Positions 1-8,600 of a DNA stretch of 10,406 bases are shown piece by piece. The DNA lies in NCBI GenBank assembly GCA_024196135.1, contig JAMQCK010001251.1, positions 1 through 10,406 on the forward strand, in the 5' to 3' direction. The notes beneath the pieces were generated by a model. The model was not told the DNA's origin, did not search any database, and saw nothing but the letters and a program-made list of their open reading frames with translations. Each line of letters begins with the position of its first letter. The first letter of the stretch is position 1. The position numbers and the translations under genes are program-made. The DNA comes from Pleurotus ostreatus/Saccharomyces cerevisiae fusant (lineage: Eukaryota; Opisthokonta).

Positions 1-1424
1 AATACGGCCCACGGGGTACGAAGTACGCCCATCCATCTCCTAGGGGAGGATCACGAGCCTCGCTGGATGCGGTGGTGTTCTGTAGGCGAAAGTTGGCGTC
101 CTGGGCGAGGTACAGCCGGTAAAGGAAGCTGGGAATACTTCGGTAAGTGATTACTGATGTGCATGCGGACAACTCACCTATCCGCCGCCGACGCCAATTC
201 CCAGTCAAGAGGAAGGTTTCGCCCTGGTTGCGGACATGCCGGGCATCGGAGTGCCAGCTGGCCGTACTGCGTCGTCTCAGCTCCGTTGTCAACATGCGCA
301 CGGCCACCGCGCTTGAGGAGTTGGATGTGGCGGCGCTGTCGGACGATGTTCATGAAAGCGCGTCGCTTATCCTGCGCCAGTCGATCAGTGAGTGCGTCCG
401 GGTGATACAGAAGCGCAAGCTTACCGGAACTTTGACGTCCCCGCTATCGCTGAGCTTCTGCAAGGCACGACAGTACTCGTAGACGGCCACTTTACTGAGG
501 GCGTTGATTTTGTCGAACTGGCGTAAGCAGGTCTCCGTCGCGCACGTCTGAGGCGACGTGGGGGTTGCTGGCCACCATCCGTTCCGCATCAGCTGCTGGC
601 GGTGCGAAATATTGTGGCCCTGAGCGCAATGGCAGAAGTCTACTGCGACGTTATGGATGCCGTTGTCGTGTATAACGGTGAAGTCTTTGTCGGCGGCATG
701 GGACAACATGCAGAACTCGCCAGGGGGGTGGTTGAGGTTGACGCGGAGGCCGAGAGCCTTAAGGTCGGTGCGCTGGAAGTATCCGCCAGCCTCGAGCCAT
801 TCCTATAGAGCGAAGTCAGTAAAATCCTATGGTATGAGAAGCAAGGAGCGCACCTCCATCCAATGCAGCGGCGTATACGCGTGCCGCTTCACAATGCACG
901 ACTGACAAAACATCCATCTCCCCATGCACCCGTCTCTGCATCTGAAGCGCGGCGCGGGATCGTCGCAGTCCCTGCACTTTGCTGTGTACTTCTCGCCACC
1001 GCGCGACTCCCAGCGGAGCGTTTCGTCCAAATACTCCTGCCGAAGGGGCATGAATGCGCCAACGGGATCGTCCTGTGTGTCTCGGTCAGTATCCAGTATG
1101 AAGTACAAAGCTTAGTCCACGCACCTGATAACGTTTTGACACTGGCTCGCAGATAATGTCCTCGTTGACGTTGTATCGCGAGAAGAACCGGTCTTCATGG
1201 ACAAGATCGACGTGTCCCTCCAGTTCCAACTCGGCCTCTACGTCGGAGGGTGCCGATAGAGCTGGGTCGAGGCGAGAAGATGCAGCAACATGACGAGAAA
1301 TTGGGTGCAAACGTCGCTTGTCTGAGGAAGCGTCGACTAGAACGACTTTGTGGGGAAGGTGACGGTGTAGTCGAGGTGGAGGGGACTGTTTGCGTTTATG
1401 GGACTTGCGTGACGGAGGCTCCAT
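1..1424 (-). CDS. KDZ-family transposase with CxC2 zinc cluster, five exons, C-terminus beyond the window
   Basis: DNA transposase of the KDZ (Kyakuja-Dileera-Zisupton) class, which would act in the nucleus on its own element. Exons run 1424-1125, 1072-854, 802-425, 371-178 and 128-1; introns are 52, 51, 53 and 49 nt with GTGCGT, GTGCGC, GTAAGC and GTGAGT donors, and all junctions keep frame. 406 residues are visible. The CxC2 cluster is C133/C136, C145/C149, C156/C159 with H164 and H170. Then come family-typical segments: GLRVNLNHPPGEFC (191-204), VIHDNGIHNVAVDFC (216-230), GWWPATPTSPQTCAT (248-262), a CPAC pair (C342, C345) and QDANFRL (373-379), whose Asp is probably the first catalytic acid (inference). 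The start ATG at 1424 has a good ACCATGG context; the frame is open further upstream, to an ATG at 1601, but that stretch does not look like KDZ N-termini. No stop or frameshift is seen, so this copy may be recent. Family call is firm; activity is unknown because the rest of the catalytic domain lies off the edge. Confidence 0.9.
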
Positions 1425-1693
1425 GGTCGGGGCTGCTGAAGATCGAAGGATACATGTTGATGGTTGTAGACGCGTCGCGTTGAACACGTGGACGGGACAC
1501 ACAGACACCAACACATCAACCGAGCGCTTGCGTGGCATACATTCAACCGCACCATTGTGCACAGATACTGGCTTGAAGAATCGCATGTATATCAAAAACA
1601 AGATACAAAAGCACAGAAGGTAGATAGACGGCCGACACAGTCCGACACGCGCTAGATATCACAAGTATACATATTCAGTCCGACGACGCGTGC

Positions 1694-2744
1694 CTAATGT
1701 CCAGCGACGGTAAAATAATTGGTGATAGAGCCATCCTTCGCGTTCCATACCCCAAATTTCCCAGAGGGAACACGATTGAGACCCTCATAGACGACGGGTA
1801 TCTTCACTACGATGGCGTCCAAAGTCGGCTGCCGGGTAGGTACCCTGTCGGCGGCGGAATGCGTAGACTTCTTCCTCCTAGTGGCCCGCGCCGGCGGCGA
1901 CTGTGTGCGTTTCGCGCCCTCGGTGGCGGTCGAGCTCCCCGTGCCCGCAAGAAAGTCGAAGGGAGGGATCCGGCCATCCCGGATCACTCCATGGTGGTAT
2001 TCGCAGCAAGAGCCCACGACCTCGCCTGGCCACTCGTCGGGAGGGAAGAGATCATCGATATCGTACGTGCTGTTGAATGGTGAGTAGTCAGCATAACAAA
2101 TGAAGAAGTAGGCTTACTAGCCAGCGACGGGCACCATGTCGGACTGGGCGAGGCACTCGCGCCAGCTGACCTTGTTGAGCTGCACGTCGTCGACGAACTC
2201 CTTGAGCGGCATAGCATATCCGAGCTGGCGAGCACAGACCCCGCCGGGGCCCCGAGGGCCAGGAAGGCCGCGGGCACCACGCCTGCCCCGCGGGATGAGT
2301 TCTGGGTGAGGGGGTAGCACGAGGGTAGGGTCGTCGATCTTCTTGAATTCGAGGAGCGGAATGTTCTTATAGACATAATTGGCCATCCATTCCATCGTCA
2401 CGTAGCGGGGGAGGTTCTTGCTAAGACGGTACGTGCTTAGATTACGCGTCAGTACGATCGTGAAGTGAGGGGAAGGCCAGACACTCACAGGCGCTCTACG
2501 TGAGACATGCCCTCCTCAGTCGCGTCGAGACAGCGAGGAATGAGGCTGATGATCTTGTCGAGGTCCAGAAAGATTCGAAGAATGAAGTTGAGCCTGCATA
2601 TGTCAGCGCGACTTCTGCGACAAGGATGGGAAGTACGCACTCGATGTCTGGCACCAGACCGATCTTATGTTCTTTCAGCGCTCTCGCCACTGTCAAAGGG
2701 CCGTCCGTCTCCGAGAGGGGCAGAGGTTTAGAGAGGAGAGGCAT
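1694..2744 (-). CDS. Uncharacterised fungal protein, four exons, 300 residues, short collagen-like stretch
   Basis: I do not recognise this protein. Exons run 2744-2641, 2593-2489, 2435-2118 and 2069-1694; introns are 47, 53 and 48 nt with CTGAC or TACTGAC branch sites; the sum is 903 nt with a TAG stop. The N-terminal 115 residues look helical and globular, including NFILRIFLDLDKIISLIPRC (37-56) and YVTMEWMANYVYKN. Residues 120-135 hold five Gly-X-Y triplets rich in Arg and Pro. A second folded-looking part includes DIDDLFPPDEWPGEVV, then a basic Ser/Thr/Arg linker, then a C-terminus ending GKFGVWNAKDGSITNYF. No signal peptide or membrane helix is evident. The third exon has two in-frame acceptors 15 nt apart (2435 or 2420), so the product may be 300 or 295 residues. 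It lies 269 bp upstream of the KDZ gene in the same direction and is divergent from the 4009 gene. That the model closes cleanly argues for a real gene. Confidence 0.7.
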
Positions 2745-2800
2745 GGCAGTTGAGAGGAAAGGGTGAAAATTTCGCCCACAAACTCAGCGAAGACGACCAT
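2693..2800 (-). other. Upstream ORF overlapping the start of the 1694-2744 gene
   Basis: A 35-codon ORF starts at an ATG (2800-2798, context AAGATGG) 56 bases before the chosen start and runs out of frame through it to a TGA at 2695-2693. If both lie on the mRNA, translation of the main protein would need leaky scanning. Alternatively this ATG is the true start and an unrecognised first intron joins it to the main frame, but the only donor-like sequence there (GTGGGC) is weak. Confidence 0.3.
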
Positions 2801-2891
2801 CTTGACGTGCGGATCGTGAAGGGCGGAGGGAAGGCGTATCTAGCGACTTGCCATTTCGGGAACGAGAGCCGACTTCCGGGTATATGATGCC

Positions 2892-3137
2892 CTAGTCACT
2901 GGAGGATGCAACATAGGAAGGAGCGCGCGTTCTGGCATTCAAGACAGATGGAAAAGCTAGACCCTCTGTGTTTACGACGTTATCAGTACGAGTAGTTTCA
3001 GCCCACTCGCCGACACCGCATGTGGGTCCCATGTTGCTCCAACGCTCGGCCTCGGCATTTGCCGATTGTTGGTGTTGCCTGGAAAGAATATTGTTTGTGA
3101 GCCATTGGGGTATTTCACTCCGTTGGAAAGAGCACAT
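2892..3137 (-). other. Possible orphan exon or gene relic
   Basis: The minus strand is open from an ATG at 3137 to a TAG at 2892. The part after a good acceptor (TTTCCAG, exon-like from 3078) reads as ordinary protein: AEAERWSNMGPTCGVGEWAE, then TTRTDNVVNTEGL, then a Ser/Ala-rich end. I see no convincing upstream exon. It could be the last exon of a decayed gene, a small gene, or chance. Its family is unknown to me. Confidence 0.22.
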
Positions 3138-3580
3138 ATGAGCTCTACTACTGTACCATACGCCTCACTGGAGTTTCTGCTTTACAGAAGCCACTACAGA
3201 GCTCGATATTAGCGAAAGTTGCAGGTAAGTAACAGGTGTCTATTTCACCACCTTACCAGTACTCCTGAGTATCCTCCAGCTCGGAGCGAGTAGTATACAC
3301 ATCCAAAACATCATTTCTCTGCTCAGGGGCCCTGAGGTGCTCTGTGGACAATTACAGCTACAGGGTAACATAAGGCCCAGAAATACTAACAAGCCTCTGG
3401 TATACGAGCCTTTTCTCCTAAAGTCTCTCAAAAATCAGTATGGAGGCCCATATATATTCTATACATGGTAGGGTACTTGCGCTGAGCTGTACACAAAGTC
3501 AGTGCATGGGATTTATTCCATTATATGTCAAGACGCGTATAACATGCGCTCGGAGTCACTTGTTTCTTATCGTATCAGAG

Positions 3581-3637
3581 CGAAAAGTACATCAAAAAAA
3601 AGCTGAGACCTATACCATTCCAACGAGGTACTTTTCG
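3581..3637. repeat. Inverted repeat with perfect 10-bp arms
   Basis: CGAAAAGTAC at 3581-3590 is matched by its reverse complement GTACTTTTCG at 3628-3637, with a 37-base spacer containing a run of eight A. It could be a cruciform or hairpin, a regulatory palindrome or the remnant of a small inverted-repeat element. No target-site duplication is obvious. Confidence 0.5.
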
Positions 3638-3769
3638 AGCGCCCCGTGCGAAGTTGTCCTTGAGGCATGAACGAAAACCATCGGGATCGCGTCCGAGTGC
3701 AGCATGTGTACTTAGGATGCACATTCCATAGCGTCGCTCCCATTACCAACTCGGACATGACCCCGAACT

Positions 3770-3778
3770 TATATAAAG
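3770..3778 (+). promoter_or_regulatory. TATA-box-like TATATAAAG
   Basis: A strong TATA consensus lies about 230 bases before the ATG at 4009. The distance is long but possible if the 5' leader is about 200 bases. A CACGTG palindrome, the core site of bHLH-type factors in fungi, lies between them at 3927-3932. The immediate leader (3960-4008) is pyrimidine-rich, as is common before fungal start codons. Confidence 0.3.
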
Positions 3779-4008
3779 TCCATAGCTGCATTGCCCTTGA
3801 TTTAAGGATATTTGTGGTACTTTTACATGGCTCTTCCGATGCAGACCTTGGTATACAGATGGCAAAAAGTGATTTGATGCATTACTTCGTTCGCGTCTAA
3901 GTCCATGTTTGGCTGTGATTATTCCCCACGTGTCCGAGGCGATCCGAAGTCCTTCTGTTCAACCACGACCATCCTCCATCGACCTTCTCGTTCCCTCAAC
4001 CAACCGCC

Positions 4009-5021
4009 ATGACGCAAATCAAGCTCGAGGTCATTGATGAGGACGAGGACGAGAAACTGTACGACGACCCGGCATGGGACGACATCGCACGCGAGTTCAA
4101 CTGGAACGACCTCAAGCCCGCCCGCCGCGGATTCTGTTTGCCGCCCTTTCTGGCTGAAAGCCACCACAAGTACCCACACGACGACGTGCGCGACGACCCC
4201 ACATTCAACACCTACTACCTAGTCCTCTCTCGTCCTCTCTATGCGGGTGGCGTGTACACCAACGCGTTCGTACATTCAATCTGACGCCAATGTACCATTC
4301 TGACTTGCTCTACAGTGACTCGATGCATTTTGCAATGCAAGGCTATGATCAAAAGCCTCCCTGGAAGCTCAAGGCGACGTGGGGGGAGTGCATAACGACC
4401 TGGCAGATGGGCTGTAGGCTCGGGCAGCATGAACACGAACTCCCCGACGACTCCGATCTTCCCCCGCTGCCTATGTCCCCACGCCGCGCCCATTCCTCGC
4501 AGGAGCGCAGTGCTACGCTGGCCAGCGCGTCAGATCGTCGGTCCGCACAGCCTACGTCGACCACCACGGCGTCTCGGACTCGGGTATCGACTCCGCGCAG
4601 CACAACTCCATCCACGCCCCGCGCGAGCCAGGCGGGTAGCCGAGCAGTGCGGAGTGCTACACCCGTCCTTTGTCCGGCACCGCGCGTTGACCGCGGCGAT
4701 GCGCCTGTCACACCCAGCCGAACTTCTCATGCGCGGTCTTCCCGTACTCCTGGCCCTTCGAACGTCCGCGCCAGCTGTACTCCAGCCCCTGCTTCTCCGA
4801 GCCCGACTAAGCTTCTCTTCGCCTCGCGAGGGTCAACACCGCTATCGGGGGTGTTAACGCAGAACCCGTACGTCGCATCCACATTCATATTGGTTCTCCT
4901 GCTGATCATCTGCAGTGCGAAGCTCGAGGAGCTGCTTGAGACCAGCGACGAAGTCTTCGTGTCCGGCGGCGATACTGCAGCCGCTGTTGAGGAGGCAATC
5001 AAGTTCTTCGCCAAAAAGTGA
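4009..5021 (+). CDS. Uncharacterised fungal protein, three exons, 300 residues, acidic N-terminus and Ser/Thr/Pro/Arg-rich tail
   Basis: Function is not recognised. Exons run 4009-4253, 4316-4867 and 4916-5021; introns are 62 nt (GTACAC donor, TTCTGAC branch, CTACAG) and 48 nt (GTACGT, TGCTGAT, CTGCAG); the sum is 903 nt with a TGA stop. The ATG is in a good context (CCGCCATGA). The N-terminus has an acidic run (EDEDE, 11-15), then a conserved-looking globular part of about 20-120 including DDPAWDDIAREFNWNDLKP and, across the first junction, TYYLVLSRPLYAGGVDSMHF, then WKLKATWGECITTW. Residues about 125-262 are low-complexity Ser/Thr/Pro/Arg and probably disordered. The C-terminus is a short helix-like KLEELLE to FFAKK. 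The pattern Y-x-V, G-G-V, G-Y, T-W-x-E-C faintly recalls the small viroplasmin-like domain found before some fungal RNase H proteins, but I would not name it so. It lies 626 bases upstream of the 5648 gene in the same direction. Confidence 0.72.
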
Positions 5022-5647
5022 TTAGTCCGCTGCCTGTGGCTCCCTATTGTATGCATCTTGCGCTCGCTCGTGTATGTCGTCTTGTACCCGTGCCCATGAT
5101 TGATCCTTCCCCTTACTTGAAACACTAAAAATTACTTCTTCTACCGCTCTATCATCTGATCCCTGCTCTTAAGGACTGACGAAGATCCCTCAGGCTAGCC
5201 GTGTTTGTGAAGTCCCACCCACCGAGCTTCAAGATTCGCATTGCGGTTCCGTAGAAGCATACTACGGACGCTGCGAAGGTCGGAGCCAGACGTGCCGACA
5301 GCTAGAAGGTACGCACACTCCGTATCTTGCGCCGCGGTCCATAGCTGATTTTGAGGACCACCACAGGAGGCAGAGTACTGTTGCTGACATAGCTGCCGAC
5401 AACGCAGGGTTGCCACTTCAGTTCAAATATATTCGCATATGGAGATTTTGGTGAGTACGTAGTATATGTGCGGCGTGGACTGGTAACGAGGATGATCGCC
5501 AGATCGCCGCGCTCAAAGGCCACGGACGACGATCAAACCAGGGGAAACGAACAAATAATCGCAAACAGAGGGAATGCGCGCTCCTGTAATGGACTCGGCA
5601 GTTGCTCCACGAAGGCCCCCACACCCCTATCTCGTCCATCCGTCGAC
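5022..5647. other. Intergenic: 3' flank of the 4009 gene and promoter/leader of the 5648 gene
   Basis: The first 100-150 bases look like a fungal 3' UTR (TATTGTATGCATC, GTGTATGTCG). Around 5405-5455 there are isolated splice-like signals (AACGCAG and GGTGAGTACG) without a supporting frame. The last 60 bases before 5648 are C/T-rich, as expected of a leader. No convincing gene or RNA is visible. Confidence 0.6.
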
Positions 5648-8600
5648 ATGCCGAGACCACGCAAGAAGGCCGCAAACGATCCCTCGGCGCACAAGCGCGG
5701 GCCCACCCCATGGTGTGTCGGCAACAAGGCCGCCTTCATTCGGCGTCGCTTCCCGACATGGCTCGCCCTCAACCGCAAGGAGCGTGGGCTCTACTTAGAC
5801 GCCACGCTTGTCGCCTTCGTACTCGCCTTCGGCATGTTCTTCGACATCAAGACAGACCTGGATTATCTCCCCGACGAGCCTGAGGCCGGCAAAACAACTA
5901 TCAACTTCGACGACTACGACGACGCCCTTCGTGAACGTGCGGAGAAGTACATGAAGGGACTCCGCGTCGTACGTTCAGTTGCCGTCCACCCATCATCGAC
6001 GCGCGCTTACCTTACATGTACAGAAAATCAGCACCTTCCTCCGTGAAGAACGCGACCGCATGTCCGACGCAGCGAAGAACGTCGACATCCACACTCTCTG
6101 GAACGAACACATCCAAGCGCAGGCGCAGAAGCGGCCTGCGGGCACGCTCCGGCTTACACACTACTACTCGGTCTACCACTACGACGAGCGCATCAAGAGC
6201 GCGTTCGAAGCGGAATGGGAGGACGTATGGAAGGTGTGGAGGGAGAAGTGCGCATCCTGGGACGACGAAGGTGTTGCCATCCCCGAGGGCGAGAAAGCCC
6301 CGCACCCGGTCGCGGTTCGCACCCGCGTCACCCAGGCGTGCTGGGACCGGGAGCCTCAGCCCTTCAAGGTGCTCGTCCAGGAGGCGTATGAGAAGTACAA
6401 GGAGGAGAAGCGGGCTAGCCGCGGCATACCAGCGGACATACCCAACGAGCTGCGCACTCCGCAGGACTTCCAAGAGTAAGTTCTCTCCACTTCTGCAGTA
6501 CTTGTTACTGACGCTGTCGATTAGTGCCCTCGACGCCGCGTCTGTGTACCTACCTCCCACGGTTGACGCTGTTGGCGGCAAGACCGGCTGGATCTGCACG
6601 ATGCTCCTCGCCGGCCCTATGCCCTCCGAGGGCGGCGAAATCGGCATGCTTAGGTATGCAGATGCGTTTCTGGCTGTTGCTCTGAGCTCACCGTCCGCAG
6701 TGTACATTACGGGCTCACGCTCGATAGTCAACTCAAGTGGTACCAGGCCGATCGCGTTGGCTTCGGCAAGGTCGAGCGCCAGTATCTTGGCTTCGCCAAG
6801 CGCTGCTTCTGTAAGTAGCTTCGTACTGTGTATTGTCTACGTGGCTGACCAGTTACAGCTGATGAAACCTGTGAAGACCGATCTCTGGAAGACAGCAACG
6901 GGAGCAGCAAGGGGACGTCGCTTACAACGATCCTCGGCTCCACGCCTCAAAAGGCCATCGCCCCCGCCCCTCCAGCCCCTGAGCCCCGCAGTCCCTCTCC
7001 CCCTCGACAGACGCTCACGAGACTGAGACGCGGGCGGCGCACGCTATCACCAGCATCATCGCGCGAGACCTCACCAGACCCCACTCACCGGCGTCCTACC
7101 AGGTCTAGTCACACAGGTGTAGCTCCCTTGTCTGTCCACTCGCGTGAGGCATCGACGGCATTGTCCCGCGTACAGTCGCCGATGCGCGAGTTGTCTCTCA
7201 CCCGCCAGACGCCACCCATCCGCACCCCTTCTCCGACGCGCGCGCCCTCGCACGAGTCCTCTCCTCCACGCACGCCCTCAGGCGAATCGCTGCCTTCCCG
7301 CGGGTCGTCCCCAACGCTTGGGTCATCGCATGAGGCATCGCCGACGCGCGTGCCCTCATGCGAGACGTCCCCGACACGCGTGCCTTCCCGCGGGACATCC
7401 CCAGCGGGCGTGCCCTCGCGCGAACCATCCCTGACGCGCGCACCCTTGCCCGAGTCTTCTCCAACGCGTGGACCCTCGCGCAAGCCGTCACCTTCTCGCA
7501 GCCTTTCGCGCGCGCCGACGCCTCGCACGACTCTCGAGCATGAGTCCGAGCCTCGCCTACCGCAGCCAAACTCGCTGGAAGTTGGGCAAGAGCCTGCACA
7601 GGGCATCACGACGCCGCCGCCGGGCACCCCCCCGCCTTCTCCGATGGTCCCGCCGACCCCATATCCCACGCCGTACAAGGATGCTCCACCACGCTTCCGT
7701 CTCTCCCTTGAGTCGCTTACCCGACCGCTATCTCAGATCACCAACGGTCTGGATGAGACGACTAGCTTCGAGGAGGAGGACCAGCCTGGTCCCGAGCCAG
7801 CCCGAGCAACGCGTCGTTCAGCTCTCGCTGACGATGCGGACATCGACAGCGGCCGGACACACGAGATATGGTCTTACCGCTCGACTGATAGGTGGTCTTT
7901 ACACATCCGTGATATCTTCGGAGCCGTCCAGCGCGGGCGCGACTGGGGCCTCGCCTTCGCCACCGCTGTCTACGCCTTCTTCAAGCTCGAGGACCATATG
8001 GACTACCCTATCCGACACGATGGGCGCCGCATCCTGGGCGGCAGCATACGGCCTGCGGCATACAACACCTGGTCTCGTCAAGGTTGCCCCTATGACCTCT
8101 CCATCGATCTCGGAGATCTGTCAGTCTTCGCGCAGAGGTATTGGCTTTGGTGGGAGGCGCTGCAGCCCGCAGGACGCCTCAACTCCGACGGCAACCTCAT
8201 CACCATCGAGGAGTTCGAGGGCGTGGTGCAGGGCATGGACGATTGGGACGGTTTGGAGAAGTGCTGTGGCAAGGACGGAATCGTTCAGGTCCTGCTCTTC
8301 CTCCTCTGGTGGGGCGACGCCGTCAACAGTGCAGGAGCAAGACCCGACGAGTGGCTGGAGTGGGACACCGCGGTCCAGGACTTCCGCGATGTCCTCTGCC
8401 TCATGATGGGCACACCAGGCTTCGAGAAAGTCGCGAGGAAGCATGCTCGGTATGTCAACCTACTACTTTCTCGTTCCATCACTGACTCCTCTTTGTAGTG
8501 CCCGGCTCGCTGCCGACAAGGCCGACAATGAGAACGGTGGTAACGGTATCGTCAAGCCCATCAAGGGCTCGCAGAAGCGCAAGGCGGGCAACACCAGCCA

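Larger units (their letters stand above)
2801..4008. other. Divergent intergenic region, partly AT-rich, no convincing gene
   Basis: This stretch lies between the divergent starts at 2744 and 4009. From about 3140 to 3900 it is visibly richer in A and T than the flanking genes, and short ORFs on either strand there lack protein-like composition and splice support. It holds the exon-like relic at 2892-3137, an inverted repeat at 3581-3637, a TATATAAAG at 3770-3778 and a CACGTG at 3927-3932. It must carry the promoters of both flanking genes and may include an old degraded mobile element, which I cannot name. Confidence 0.6.

Noticed and set aside
3667..3900. Plus-strand 77-codon ORF in the AT-rich island
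   Set aside because: No protein-like motif, no leader or splice context, and it contains the TATATAAAG element.
4868..4915. Transmembrane helix in the 4009 protein
   Set aside because: Better explained as a 48-nt intron with donor, branch site and acceptor; kept as a finding because retention is possible.
5195..5523. Possible minus-strand gene between the 4009 and 5648 genes
   Set aside because: Two ORFs overlap, but I found no intron joining them cleanly and no recognisable motif.
6012..6731. 239-codon minus-strand ORF opposite the 5648 gene
   Set aside because: It is the antisense shadow of exons 2-4, whose plus-strand frame has conserved motifs and proper splice sites.
7109..7678. 189-codon minus-strand ORF with Gly/Val/Arg/Asp repeats
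   Set aside because: Antisense reading of the Ser-Pro decapeptide array.
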